Source: Paracoccaceae bacterium | GTDB taxonomy: Bacteria > Pseudomonadota > Alphaproteobacteria > Rhodobacterales > Rhodobacteraceae | Direction: 5' to 3' | DNA length: 64,000 bases | Assembly (NCBI GenBank): GCA_018607905.1 | Contig: JABBAP010000067.1 | Coordinates: 22,718 to 86,717 of the forward strand | Part shown: positions 19,237 through 27,949 of the stretch, piece after piece | Layout: every line of letters starts with the position of its first letter | Numbering within the stretch: position 1 is the first letter of the stretch | The notes under the pieces: model-generated | Seen by the model: the letters and a program-made list of their open reading frames with translations, nothing else | Databases searched by the model: none | Told to the model about the DNA's origin: nothing | Translations under genes and position numbers: made by a program

Positions 19237-19291
19237 TGCAAAGCGTATGCAAACGGTATGCAAAGCGTATGGCACGTGTATGGCACTTTTA
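19237..19291 (+). repeat. Five tandem 11-bp repeats
   Basis: Units start every 11 bp: TGCAAAGCGTA (19237), TGCAAACGGTA (19248), TGCAAAGCGTA (19259), TGGCACGTGTA (19270) and TGGCACTTTTA (19281). Units 1 and 3 are identical and units 4 and 5 are diverged. The array sits 115 bp upstream of the RR-signal/GNAT/dprA operon on the minus strand, one helical turn per unit, as expected for a cooperative operator. Confidence 0.75.
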
Positions 19292-19294
19292 TTT

Positions 19295-19310
19295 GTTAAC
19301 CTTGGTTAAC
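19295..19310. promoter_or_regulatory. GTTAACC-TT-GGTTAAC inverted repeat
   Basis: A perfect 7-bp inverted repeat with a 2-base centre, directly beside the 11-bp tandem repeats. A second GTTAACCTT lies at 19191-19199, nearer the operon start. The TTAA-N6-TTAA layout is one base short of the CtrA consensus (TTAA-N7-TTAA). CtrA control of dprA-type genes is known in Rhodobacter, so a CtrA or related site is possible but unproven. Confidence 0.45.
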
Positions 19311-19376
19311 AGGCCCGTTTTGGGTGTTACGGTGTGTAATAAAAGGTGAGGTTTGAGTATTTTGGGACAAAAGAAA

Positions 19377-19883
19377 TTAGGTCAGCGCATGCAGTTTTCC
19401 GTTTGCGGTGCGTTTCAACAGCCATTGAAGAAACAGGAAATAGGCAGCCCCGTAAATTGCGCCCCAAATGATGAAATGTATGCCGATGGACGGATTGATA
19501 AATTCGGCAAGCCAGTCGTCTTTTGTGAGCGAGATGAGAAGGCGGCTTAGGCCGTAGCCCAGTGCAGCGCCGCAGAGAGTTGTTGGGAAGAAGCCGTCGA
19601 ATTTGAACCGGCGTAATATTGAACGGCACCCAATGAGTGCAATTAACAAAACCCAGCTGAACAAAAATGAAAACAGCCCAATAATTGAGAAAATCATAGC
19701 TGCTTCGAATCGTGGTTCCCAGACTTGCGATGTTTCAATGGACGGCACGTATTCGATAAGCCCAGCAACCACGATCATCGCAACCAAGGCCACGGCAAGC
19801 ATGACGACAAAGGTCCAAAATCCAGCGAGCGCATTTGTCTGTTTGGTGATGTGCGGGCGGAGCGCGTCGTTGAGGGTCAGCAT
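19377..19883 (-). CDS. Small integral membrane protein of unknown function
   Basis: 168 aa with about four hydrophobic helices: near residues 21-44 (FWTFVVMLAVALVAMIVVAGL), 64-86 (MIFSIIGLFSFLFSWVLLIAL), 100-113 and 136-158 (HFIIWGAIYGAAYFLFLQWLL). No enzymatic motif is recognised. It lies 103 bp downstream of another small membrane protein gene on the same strand. The dispersed motif TTTGAGTATTT...GGACAAAAGAAAT overlaps its last codons' border (19352-19377). Confidence 0.65.
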   Translation of the reverse strand: MLTLNDALRPHITKQTNALAGFWTFVVMLAVALVAMIVVAGLIEYVPSIETSQVWEPRFEAAMIFSIIGLFSFLFSWVLLIALIGCRSILRRFKFDGFFPTTLCGAALGYGLSRLLISLTKDDWLAEFINPSIGIHFIIWGAIYGAAYFLFLQWLLKRTANGKLHALT

Positions 19884-19986
19884 GGCAAGGCTTTCGCGAG
19901 ATCGGTTGAGTTTGAGCTGTTTTACTCTGCGAATGCGGTTTTTCTGTGGAAGGGGGTAAATAGGGAAGGTTCAGATCGGTGTGGAT

Positions 19987-20472
19987 TTAAGAAAGTTGTT
20001 TTTCAAAGGCTTTGGGCCAGAAGAAATAGAGGATGAGCCAGAAGGGGATGGCGAAGATTAGGAAGGTGAGCAGCAGCATGCCTGCTGTAAAAATGCTCGA
20101 TAAGAAGGGTTCTTTGGGATCGCCGCCTGACAGAAAAGTCAGAACGCCGAGTAGGAGTGCAGGTAGGGTGCAGGCAGCGCACACGCAAAGCAAGCCGATG
20201 TAGCCTTTTGTACGCGCGACGATCCCGATTGGGAACGCAACGGCGAAACCTGCCCAGCTGTAGATGAAGGACAGCATCAAATAAAAGCCAAGCCCTCCCA
20301 TTCCGGTTTCCCAAAGAGCGTCCTCCCCGAAGAGCAGGCCGTTGAGGGAAACGAGGCCCCAGCCAAACACTGACACCGCAATGATTGTTGCGATTGCGGC
20401 GATGGGGAAAGCGTGGATCGGCAACTTCGTCGCGTTTTCTGGGGGAACGCGCCACAGAGGGAGGTGCGTCAT
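19987..20472 (-). CDS. Membrane protein of unknown function, coupled to tldD
   Basis: 161 aa starting MTHLPLWRVPPENATKLPIH and containing four to five hydrophobic helices, including AFPIAAIATIIAVSVFGWGL, LGFYLMLSFIYSWAGFAVAF, GLLCVCAACTLPALLLGVL and AGMLLLTFLIFAIPFWLILYFFW (each quoted in part). The longer frame opens at 20541, but the ATG at 20472 overlaps the tldD stop as ATGA, so coupling decides the start. The family is not recognised. The link to tldD may be only positional. Confidence 0.75.
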   Translation of the reverse strand: MTHLPLWRVPPENATKLPIHAFPIAAIATIIAVSVFGWGLVSLNGLLFGEDALWETGMGGLGFYLMLSFIYSWAGFAVAFPIGIVARTKGYIGLLCVCAACTLPALLLGVLTFLSGGDPKEPFLSSIFTAGMLLLTFLIFAIPFWLILYFFWPKAFEKQLS

Positions 20473-21896
20473 ATCTTCGAGCCACCCACGGTCAATCCGC
20501 CGATCATCAGGGTGGGTTGGCCGACGCCCACTGGCACCCATTGGCCTTGTTTGCCGCAGTTGCCCATTCCTGGATCAAGCGCCATGTCGTTGCCGATGGC
20601 GCGGATGTGTTTCAGGGCGGTTGCGCCGTCACCAATCAGGGTTGCGCCTTTGACGGGTGCGCCGACGACGCCATTTTTCACGCGGTAGGCTTCGGTGCAG
20701 GAAAACACGAATTTGCCGTTGGTGATATCCACTTGGCCGCCGCCAAAGCCGACGGCGTGAATGCCGTCTTTCAGATCTGACACGATGTCGCCAGGGTTGA
20801 TCGTGCCGCCCAGCATGTAGGTGTTGGTCATGCGGGGCATTGGCGCGTGTTGATAGCTTTCGCGGCGGCCATTGCCTGTGGGAGCGACCCCCATGAGGCG
20901 GGCGTTTTGGCGGTCTTGCATGTAGCCGACGAGTATTCCGTCCTTGATGAGGGTGTTTTTGCCAGATTGCGTGCCCTCATCATCGAAGCTGATCGAGCCG
21001 CGGCGGTCTGGAATGGTGCCATCGTCCAGGACGGTGACGCCTTTGGCGGCGATGCGTTGGCCGAGCAGACCTGCGAAGGCGGAGGTTTTCTTGCGGTTGA
21101 AATCGCCCTCTAACCCGTGGCCGATGGCTTCGTGCAGCAGGATGCCGGGCCAACCCGGGCCGAGGACCACATCGAAGGTACCAGCGGGGGCGGGTTCGGC
21201 ATCGAGGTTGACGAGGGCGACGCGCAGGGCCTCGCGTGCTTTGATTTGCCAATTGGCGGGGTCGATCAATCCGGTAAGGCCGTAACGACCACCGCCGCCT
21301 GCGGAACCAGATTCGCGGCGACCGTCTTGATCGACGATGACCGAGACGTTGAGGCGGGTCATCGGGCGCACGTCGCGCACGCGGATGCCTTCCGGGCGCA
21401 GAATTTCGATTTCTTGCAAACTGGCGGAGATGGAGGCGGAGACTTGGACGACGCGCGGGTCTAGGTCGCGGGTGAATGCATCTATTTCGCGCAGAGTTTC
21501 GACTTTGACGGAAAATTCAGCGTCGGCCATGGGATCGGCGTCGGTGTAGAGGCGTTGATTTGTGGCTTGGGGGGCTGGGGCCATAGTTGCGCCACCTGAT
21601 CCAACGGCCAATCGCGCGGTTTCGGCGGCGCGTTTTAGGGCGGCTTCGGTCATTTCGGTGGAATGGGCGTATCCCGTGGTTTCGCCTTTGACGGCGCGCA
21701 GGCCGAAGCCTTCGGAGGCGTCATAGCTGGCGGTTTTGAGGCGATTGTCGTCAAAAACCAACGATTCAGAGCGGCGGCGTTCAAGGAACAACTCGCCATC
21801 ATCAGCGCCATCCGTGGCTGCGCGCAGGATTTTGAGTGCGGCATTTTCGTCAAATTGTGTTTCAAACGGGCGAAATGGGCTTTGATCGGTGGCCAA
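20469..21896 (-). CDS. tldD: Metalloprotease TldD
   Basis: Subunit of the TldD/TldE zinc protease, which trims leader peptides and unfolded peptides in the cytoplasm. The catalytic HExxxH motif is His255-Glu256-Ala-Ile-Gly-His260, inside PGWPGILLHEAIGHGLEGD. The glycine-rich GMGNCGKQGQWVPVGVGQP (in part) near the C-terminus is typical of TldD. Length 475 aa. It is divergent from ctaC with a 185-bp gap, the conserved Rhodobacterales arrangement. Its stop overlaps the downstream membrane gene. Confidence 0.96.
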   Translation of the reverse strand: MATDQSPFRPFETQFDENAALKILRAATDGADDGELFLERRRSESLVFDDNRLKTASYDASEGFGLRAVKGETTGYAHSTEMTEAALKRAAETARLAVGSGGATMAPAPQATNQRLYTDADPMADAEFSVKVETLREIDAFTRDLDPRVVQVSASISASLQEIEILRPEGIRVRDVRPMTRLNVSVIVDQDGRRESGSAGGGGRYGLTGLIDPANWQIKAREALRVALVNLDAEPAPAGTFDVVLGPGWPGILLHEAIGHGLEGDFNRKKTSAFAGLLGQRIAAKGVTVLDDGTIPDRRGSISFDDEGTQSGKNTLIKDGILVGYMQDRQNARLMGVAPTGNGRRESYQHAPMPRMTNTYMLGGTINPGDIVSDLKDGIHAVGFGGGQVDITNGKFVFSCTEAYRVKNGVVGAPVKGATLIGDGATALKHIRAIGNDMALDPGMGNCGKQGQWVPVGVGQPTLMIGGLTVGGSKI

Positions 21897-22081
21897 AGGG
21901 GCGATTCCTTCTATTTATGGTTCAAGCGGGCCAAAAAGCTGCGGTATGCGGCAAATAGAACGCTTGTCCTTTAGACTGTAATATTGTTTTTAGGGCGCAG
22001 TAGACAACAGGGGATTCTGGTGTGCGTTTCGCATGGGACTCCCGACCGACAAAAAAGTCGATCAGAATAGGACTGGATCAT

Positions 22082-22996
22082 ATGCAAGCTGTGAGCGCAT
22101 TGAAGAAAATTGGGGCAACACTCGCAGGTGTTTCGCTGGCTGGAGCCGTTTGGGCGCAAGATGGCGCTGACGCGACTTTGCCTGAGCTGAAAACACTGGG
22201 TATTCCGAACCAAGACGGCTACGGATTTCAAGCACCAGCGACCGAGTTGATGACGGATGTGATCGCTTTGGACACGTTTCTTTTGTGGATCATCACGATC
22301 ATCTCTCTGTTTGTGACCGGGTTGTTGTTGTATTGTGTGTTTGTGTTCAACGCCAAGCGCAACAAAAAGCCAGCGACATTCACGCATAACTCTGTGCTTG
22401 AGGTTGCTTGGACAGTTGTTCCGATCATCGTTCTGATCATCATGATCCCACCGTCCCTGACATTGTTGTTCAAGCAACAGGAAATCCCTGCAGCCGACAT
22501 CACGATCAAAGCCACGGGCAACCAGTGGTATTGGTCACACGAATATGTGGATCATGGCTTTGGTTTTGACAGCTTCATGCTTCCAAAAGAAGATCTGGCA
22601 GCAAACGGCTATGAGCAAGACGAGTATTTGCTGGCGACAGACACAGCCGTGGTTGTGCCGACAGGTAAGGTCATCGTTGTGCAGGTAACGGGCGCGGATG
22701 TGATCCATGCGTGGACGATCCCAGCGTTTGGCGTAAAGCAAGATGCCGTTCCGGGCCGTTTGGCGCAGTTGTGGTTCGAAGTGGACGAAGGCAAAGAGGG
22801 CATTTATTTCGGTCAGTGTTCTGAATTGTGTGGCAAAGACCATTCGTACATGCCGATCACCGTGAAAGCCGTTTCCCAAGCGGATTACGACACATGGTTG
22901 GCCAGTGCCAAAGCGGAATACGCGCAAGGTCCCGTGACTGTTAAAGTTGCTGACGCCAACATGATTAAAGTTCTGGAAACCGAAGCAGCGAACTAA
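22082..22996 (+). CDS. ctaC: Cytochrome c oxidase subunit II
   Basis: CuA-bearing subunit of the aa3-type terminal oxidase, taking electrons from cytochrome c at the periplasmic face. Signal peptide (about residues 1-26, ending VWAQ), two transmembrane helices (about 60-85 and 105-125), then the cupredoxin domain with HAWTIPAFGVKQDAVPG and the CuA ligands Cys246-Ser-Glu-Leu-Cys250 and His254. The frame opens at 22022, but ATG 22082 begins the signal peptide and has AGGA upstream. 304 aa. First gene of the ctaC-ctaB-coxF-ctaG-ctaE-surf1 operon; subunit I is not present here. Confidence 0.97.
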   Translation: MQAVSALKKIGATLAGVSLAGAVWAQDGADATLPELKTLGIPNQDGYGFQAPATELMTDVIALDTFLLWIITIISLFVTGLLLYCVFVFNAKRNKKPATFTHNSVLEVAWTVVPIIVLIIMIPPSLTLLFKQQEIPAADITIKATGNQWYWSHEYVDHGFGFDSFMLPKEDLAANGYEQDEYLLATDTAVVVPTGKVIVVQVTGADVIHAWTIPAFGVKQDAVPGRLAQLWFEVDEGKEGIYFGQCSELCGKDHSYMPITVKAVSQADYDTWLASAKAEYAQGPVTVKVADANMIKVLETEAAN

Positions 22997-23023
22997 GCTG
23001 CTTCGACTTCAACCCGAAAGCCA

Positions 23024-23983
23024 ATGGATAATCCCGTGAGCGATGCAACCGCAAATGACTATGGGCAGGACAGCCAGTTCGATGACTATTTCGCGCTGCT
23101 GAAACCCCGTGTGATGTCGCTTGTTGTGTTCACGGCGGCCGTTGGTTTGCTGGTCGCGCCTGTGGGCGTGAACCCGGTTATCGGTTTTGCATCCATTCTG
23201 TTCATCGCGCTTGGTGCGGGTGCATCTGGTGCGCTGAACATGTGGTGGGACGCGGATATTGACGCGATCATGAAGCGCACGGTGAAACGCCCTGTGCCTG
23301 ATGGCCGTGTGACTCCGAAAAACGCGATGATTGTTGGCCTGTGGCTGTCGGTGATTGCGGTGGGGATGCTGGCGCTGACTGCGAATTTCTTTGCGGCAGG
23401 ATTGCTGGCCTTTACGATTTTCTTTTACGCCGTGGTTTACACCATGTGGCTGAAACGCTGGACCCCGCAAAACATTGTTATTGGTGGTGCGTCTGGTGCC
23501 TTCCCGCCGATGGTGGGTTGGGCTGTGGCGACGGGTGGCATTTCGGTTGAAAGCGTGGCGATGTTTATGCTGATCTTTATCTGGACGCCGCCACATTTTT
23601 GGGCGTTGAGCCTGTTTATGAACGATGATTACACCCGTGCTGGCGTGCCGATGTTGCCCGTAACCCACGGCACCCGTGTGACGCGAAACAACATTCTGGG
23701 TTATACTGTTTTGCTGTTTGTGGTGGCGATTGCCACGGCGTTTACAGGCATTGGCGGGCCGATCTATCTGGCGACTGCGGTGATTTTGAATGTGTTGTTT
23801 TTGATTGGTGCGATGAAGTTGTGGAAACGCACTGACGCGCAAGCAGACGACGATAACTTCGCGGCGGAACGCAAGTTTTTCCGCCTGTCGCTGGTGTATT
23901 TGTTTGCAAGTTTCGCAGCCCTTTTGGGAGACGCGGTGCTGCGCGGATTTGATCTGTTGAACACATGGCCGGTGGTGATCTGA
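23024..23983 (+). CDS. ctaB: Protoheme IX farnesyltransferase (heme O synthase)
   Basis: Membrane prenyltransferase that farnesylates heme b to heme O for the oxidase. UbiA-family motifs: the first Asp-rich site NMWWDADIDAIMKRTVKRPVP (in part; pattern N-x3-D-x3-D), and the second region around HFWALSLFMNDDYTRAGVPMLP (in part). About nine transmembrane helices. 319 aa. Starts 27 bp after ctaC. Its TGA overlaps the start of coxF (TGATG). Confidence 0.97.
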   Translation: MDNPVSDATANDYGQDSQFDDYFALLKPRVMSLVVFTAAVGLLVAPVGVNPVIGFASILFIALGAGASGALNMWWDADIDAIMKRTVKRPVPDGRVTPKNAMIVGLWLSVIAVGMLALTANFFAAGLLAFTIFFYAVVYTMWLKRWTPQNIVIGGASGAFPPMVGWAVATGGISVESVAMFMLIFIWTPPHFWALSLFMNDDYTRAGVPMLPVTHGTRVTRNNILGYTVLLFVVAIATAFTGIGGPIYLATAVILNVLFLIGAMKLWKRTDAQADDDNFAAERKFFRLSLVYLFASFAALLGDAVLRGFDLLNTWPVVI

Positions 23984-24177
23984 TGGCGATAAAAGCTGAA
24001 CATCCGCTGCATGGTCGCAGAAAACGCTCCAACATGATGTTGGGCGCGGTTTTGGGCGGTTTTGTTACTTTGGTTTTTGCAATCACGATTGTGAAGATGT
24101 CCAATGGCGAGAGCCTAGAGGCGTATGATCACACGACCCGCTACAGCATTGAGCCAAAAGCGGAGGCCAGTGAATGA
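23983..24177 (+). CDS. coxF: Small oxidase-assembly membrane protein (CoxF type)
   Basis: 64 aa with one transmembrane helix (MMLGAVLGGFVTLVFAITIV, about 18-37) after a basic cytoplasmic N-terminus (HPLHGRRKRSN). The position between ctaB and ctaG, and the LHGRRKRSNxxLG motif, match the small CoxF-like protein of alphaproteobacterial oxidase operons. The role is inferred from context. It overlaps ctaB by 1 bp and ctaG by ATGA. Confidence 0.88.
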   Translation: MAIKAEHPLHGRRKRSNMMLGAVLGGFVTLVFAITIVKMSNGESLEAYDHTTRYSIEPKAEASE

Positions 24178-24764
24178 GCGATCAGCCAAACACATCTCAG
24201 AACCGCTCGCTGGTGTTTAAACTGGTGACTTTGGTGTCTTGCATGTTGGCGTTGTCGTTTGCGTCTGTGCCTTTGTACGATTGGTTTTGCCGCGTCACAG
24301 GCTGGGGCGGTGTGACGAATGTTGCCGCAGGGCCAAGCAGCACGGTGCTGGAGCAAACCATTAAAATTCGCTTTGATGGGTCATTGGAACGCGGCATGCC
24401 GTGGACGTTCAAACCTGTTGTGCGCGAGATGGAATTAAAGATCGGTGAAACGGGTTTGGCGTTTTATGAAGCGCATAATCCGACAGACAAACCGATTGCT
24501 GGCACGGCCAGTTTCAATGTTTACCCGTATTCAACGGGAACCTATTTCAACAAGATTGCTTGTTTCTGTTTTGAAATGCAGATCCTGCAACCTGGTGAAA
24601 CCGTTCAGATGCCAGTGACATTCTTTGTTGACCCTGACATGCTGAACGATAAAGAAGCGAAATACGCGAAAACGATCACATTGAGCTATACGTTTCATGT
24701 GACGGATTTGCCCGAAGACGAGGTATCGGCGTTGTCTAACGGCGTTGATACTCAAGTAAACTAA
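24174..24764 (+). CDS. ctaG: Cytochrome c oxidase assembly protein CtaG/Cox11
   Basis: Periplasmic copper chaperone, anchored by one N-terminal helix (about 14-34), that builds the CuB site of subunit I. The copper-binding signature KIACFCFEMQIL contains the paired cysteines Cys-Phe-Cys. The cytochrome-oxidase-assembly beta domain fills residues about 55-185 (FYEAHNPTDKPIAGTASFNVYP in part; FFVDPDMLNDKE). 196 aa. It overlaps coxF by ATGA and is followed 29 bp later by subunit III. Confidence 0.96.
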   Translation: MSDQPNTSQNRSLVFKLVTLVSCMLALSFASVPLYDWFCRVTGWGGVTNVAAGPSSTVLEQTIKIRFDGSLERGMPWTFKPVVREMELKIGETGLAFYEAHNPTDKPIAGTASFNVYPYSTGTYFNKIACFCFEMQILQPGETVQMPVTFFVDPDMLNDKEAKYAKTITLSYTFHVTDLPEDEVSALSNGVDTQVN

Positions 24765-24793
24765 GAAGATTGCGATAATAGGGACGAACCACC

Positions 24794-25597
24794 ATGGCGC
24801 ATGAGAAAAACCACGACTACCACATTTTGAATCCAAGCATCTGGCCACTGTTTGGCGCAGTAAGTGCGTTTACAATGTTGGCGGGGGCAGTTGCCTTCAT
24901 GAAAGACCATTCCTTCCCTTGGATCATGTTGATCGGGTTTGTGATGGTTCTATACACGATGTTTGCATGGTGGTCCGAAGTTGTGGACGAAGCCCATGTT
25001 GGCGATCACACACCGGTTGTGGTGATTGGTCTGCGCTACGGTGTGATCATGTTTATCATGTCCGAGGTGATGTTCTTTGTGGCGTGGTTCTGGTCGTTCT
25101 TTAAGCACGCGCTTTATCCGATGACAGAAGGCTCGCCCATCATTGATGGTGTTTGGCCCCCTGTTGGGATTGAAACCTTTGACCCTTGGCATTTGCCGCT
25201 GATCAACACGTTGATCCTGCTGTGTTCTGGCTGTTTGGCCACTTGGGCGCACCACGCGATTGCACATGACAATGATCGCGATGCGTTGAAAAAAGGCCTG
25301 TGGGGCGCGGTATTGTTGGGCATTTTGTTCACAATTTTCCAAGCCTATGAGTACAGCCACGCGGCGTTCGGCTTTTCTGGAAACATTTACGGTGCCAACT
25401 TCTTTATGGCGACTGGATTCCACGGCTTTCACGTTGTGATCGGCACGATCTTCCTCGCTGTGTGTTTGGTGCGGGCTTACAAAGGCCACTTCACACCAGA
25501 GCGTCACGTTGGCTTCGAAGCCGCCGCTTGGTACTGGCACTTTGTTGATGTGGTTTGGTTGTTCTTGTTTGCAGCCATCTACATCTGGGGCGGCTAA
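24794..25597 (+). CDS. ctaE: Cytochrome c oxidase subunit III
   Basis: Seven-helix subunit of the aa3 oxidase, thought to guide proton uptake and stabilise subunit I. Family blocks: [85 protein letters not shown] and [19 protein letters not shown]. Length 267 aa. The spacing (229 bp) to surf1 is larger than elsewhere in the operon and holds two overlapping hairpins. Confidence 0.97.
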   Translation: MAHEKNHDYHILNPSIWPLFGAVSAFTMLAGAVAFMKDHSFPWIMLIGFVMVLYTMFAWWSEVVDEAHVGDHTPVVVIGLRYGVIMFIMSEVMFFVAWFWSFFKHALYPMTEGSPIIDGVWPPVGIETFDPWHLPLINTLILLCSGCLATWAHHAIAHDNDRDALKKGLWGAVLLGILFTIFQAYEYSHAAFGFSGNIYGANFFMATGFHGFHVVIGTIFLAVCLVRAYKGHFTPERHVGFEAAAWYWHFVDVVWLFLFAAIYIWGG

Positions 25598-25716
25598 GGT
25601 TGGCCACCTGTTTGGGTTCGAACAGGGATAAAAGTTTGGGAGGGCGCGGGCTGTAGAGTTCGCGCTTTTCCTATTTTGGGCGGTGCGGGATGCGCGTTCG
25701 GATGTGAGTATTTAAA

Positions 25717-25782
25717 GCGTTTCGACTTAATGTTGAAACGCAATTCCCTGCCTCCGCCAATTGGCGGAACGGGATTTGCGTT
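25717..25782 (+). repeat. Two mutually exclusive hairpins between ctaE and surf1
   Basis: Hairpin 1: GCGTTTCGAC (25717-25726) pairs with GTTGAAACGC (25732-25741), 9 of 10 Watson-Crick plus one wobble. Hairpin 2: AACGCAATTCCC (25737-25748) pairs with GGGATTTGCGTT (25771-25782), 11 of 12, enclosing a perfect 14-bp palindrome CCGCCAATTGGCGG (25754-25767). The arms share 25737-25741, so only one can form at a time. This looks like an attenuation or processing element. Confidence 0.55.
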
Positions 25783-25826
25783 ACGAAATGTTTTGGAAAA
25801 GTAGAAAAGCATAGGACAAAAGAAGC

Positions 25827-26552
25827 ATGAGCCTACGGATGATTTTGCCGCTGTTGTTTGGCGTTGCTGGGGTGGCCGTGCTGTTGTGGCTGGGGTTTTG
25901 GCAGCTGGATCGGCTGGCGTGGAAAGAGGCGCGGCTCGATACGATACGCGCCAAGATGGCCGCCGAGCCTGATCCGCTGATTGATCATTTCAAATCCACC
26001 GCGCCGATTTCGGAGACGAATTACACGCGGGTGACGTTTGAAGGTGTGATGACCGACAAAGAAGCGCATGTTCTGACATCGTTGAAATATACAGGGCCAG
26101 GAAGCCAATCTGGGCCAGGGTTTCGGGTGTTGAAAGAAGTGGTTTGGAACGGCAAGAATTTTCTGCTGGATCTGGGGTTTGTGCCTGAAGACCAAAAGAA
26201 CGATCAGCGTCCCGTTGGGCCTGTTCGGGTGGTCGGGAATATCCTGAACCCTGATGATTATGACGCGTCTTTCACACCTGATCCCGATCTGGAAAAGAAC
26301 ATTTGGTTCGCGCGGTATTTGCCGATGATGGGTCAAGAATTGGGCGTGATCCCGTTCATGGTGGTGGTGGAACGCGCAGAAGTGATGAAAGATGGCGCTT
26401 GGGTGCCATTTGACGCCGTAACCCCGTTGCCCGTGTCGGTGAATATCCCTAATGATCACCGCGAATATGCGATCACTTGGTTCTCGCTCGCGCTGGTTTG
26501 GTTTGGCATGACGGGCTACCTGTTGTGGCGCATTCGTCAAAAGACTGTTTAG
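25827..26552 (+). CDS. SURF1 family cytochrome oxidase assembly protein
   Basis: Inner-membrane protein that helps insert heme a into the oxidase. Two transmembrane helices bracket a periplasmic domain: MILPLLFGVAGVAVLLWLGFWQLDRLAWK at the N-terminus (with the WQLDR-x-x-WK motif) and ITWFSLALVWFGMTGYLLWR at the C-terminus (both quoted in part). The central FLLDLGFVPEDQK and NNDHREYAITW-like NIPNDHREYAITW motifs fit. 241 aa. The start is preceded by GGACAAAAGAAGC, part of the dispersed motif. thrC starts 8 bp later. Confidence 0.93.
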   Translation: MSLRMILPLLFGVAGVAVLLWLGFWQLDRLAWKEARLDTIRAKMAAEPDPLIDHFKSTAPISETNYTRVTFEGVMTDKEAHVLTSLKYTGPGSQSGPGFRVLKEVVWNGKNFLLDLGFVPEDQKNDQRPVGPVRVVGNILNPDDYDASFTPDPDLEKNIWFARYLPMMGQELGVIPFMVVVERAEVMKDGAWVPFDAVTPLPVSVNIPNDHREYAITWFSLALVWFGMTGYLLWRIRQKTV

Positions 26553-26560
26553 AGGCTGAT

Positions 26561-27949
26561 ATGAAATACATCTCGACCCGTGGGCAAGCGCCCGAGCTGA
26601 CATTTGAAGAGGCGATGCTGACCGGATTGGCGCGCGATGGCGGGCTGTATGTTCCAGCTGAGTGGCCGACGTTGAGCGCCGCGCAGATTGCTGGGTTTGC
26701 GGGTAAGTCGTACCAAGATGTGGCGTTTGAGGTGATGAAACCGTTTGTGGGCGACACGTTCACAGACAGTGAGTTTCGCGAGATTATCGCCAAGGCCTAT
26801 GCCTGTTTTGAACATGATGCGGTCTGTCCTGTGAAGCAGTTGGATCACAATCATTACCTGCTAGAACTGTTCCACGGGCCAACGCTGGCGTTTAAGGACG
26901 TGGCGATGCAGTTGATCGGGCAGATGTTTGAAGTGGCGCTGAAACGCTCGGGCAAACGGGTGACGATTGTTGGGGCGACGTCAGGGGATACAGGGAGTGC
27001 CGCGATTGAAGCGTTTCGCGGGTTGGATGCAGTTGATGTGTTCATCATGTACCCGCATGGCCGTGTGTCCGAGGTGCAGCGACGCCAGATGACCACGCCG
27101 ACGGAAGACAACGTGCATGCGCTGGCGGTCGATGGGGATTTCGATACCTGTCAGGCGCTGCTGAAAGACATGTTCAACGATTTTGAATTTCGCGATGGGG
27201 TTAAATTGGCGGGTGTGAATTCCATCAACTGGGCGCGGGTTTTGGCGCAAGTGGTGTATTATTTCACCAGCGCGGTGAGCCTTGGTGCGCCGCATCGCAA
27301 GGTCTCTTTCTGCGTGCCGACTGGTAATTTTGGCGATGTGTTCGCGGGCTATGTGGCCAAACGCATGGGGTTGCCGATTGATCGTTTGGTAATTGCGACC
27401 AATCAGAATGATATCCTGCACCGCACGTTGCAGACGGGGGATCATGCCAAGACGGGTGTGGAACCATCCATCAGCCCGTCGATGGATATTCAGGTGTCCT
27501 CGAACTATGAACGCTTGGTGTTTGATCTGTATGACCGCGAGGGCGACGCGGTCAGCCAATTGTTTGAAGCGTTGAAGGATGTGGGCTCGTTCAAGCTGTC
27601 CCAAGGGGCACTGGGGCGGATGGGCGATGAGTTTGATTCTGGGCGGGTTTCTGAGGAAGAAACCAGCGCCGCGATTGCGGATTTTCGGGCGCGCACGGGC
27701 GAGGTTTTATGCCCGCATTCCGCGATTGGCGCAAAGATTGGCGATGAAATGCAATCAGACGTGCCGATGATTACGTTGGCCACTGCGCATCCCGCGAAGT
27801 TTCCTGCCGCAGTTGAGGCGGCGTGTGGTGTTAACCCCGCGTTACCGCCCCACATGGCAGATTTGTTTGAACGCGACGAGCGGGTGACGCGCGTTGCAGG
27901 TGATTTGGCGGCTGTTGAGGCCGTTATTCGAAAAGGAATTCGCAATTGA
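26561..27949 (+). CDS. thrC: Threonine synthase
   Basis: PLP enzyme converting O-phospho-L-homoserine to threonine. N-terminal KYISTRGQAPELTFEEA, PLP lysine Lys112 in PTLAFKDVAMQLIG, and GATSGDTGSAAIEAF with the phosphate-binding loop are all present. 462 aa fits the longer gamma/alpha-proteobacterial type. The frame opens upstream at 26477, inside surf1, but ATG 26561 gives the family start. A TTGA overlap couples it to the M16 peptidase gene. Confidence 0.96.
   Translation: MKYISTRGQAPELTFEEAMLTGLARDGGLYVPAEWPTLSAAQIAGFAGKSYQDVAFEVMKPFVGDTFTDSEFREIIAKAYACFEHDAVCPVKQLDHNHYLLELFHGPTLAFKDVAMQLIGQMFEVALKRSGKRVTIVGATSGDTGSAAIEAFRGLDAVDVFIMYPHGRVSEVQRRQMTTPTEDNVHALAVDGDFDTCQALLKDMFNDFEFRDGVKLAGVNSINWARVLAQVVYYFTSAVSLGAPHRKVSFCVPTGNFGDVFAGYVAKRMGLPIDRLVIATNQNDILHRTLQTGDHAKTGVEPSISPSMDIQVSSNYERLVFDLYDREGDAVSQLFEALKDVGSFKLSQGALGRMGDEFDSGRVSEEETSAAIADFRARTGEVLCPHSAIGAKIGDEMQSDVPMITLATAHPAKFPAAVEAACGVNPALPPHMADLFERDERVTRVAGDLAAVEAVIRKGIRN

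Noticed and set aside
25601..25630. tRNA-like GGTTCGAAC stretch after ctaE
   Set aside because: Only a T-loop-like sequence; no acceptor stem or anticodon arm can be folded, and it is part of a short CCTGTT/AACAGG hairpin.
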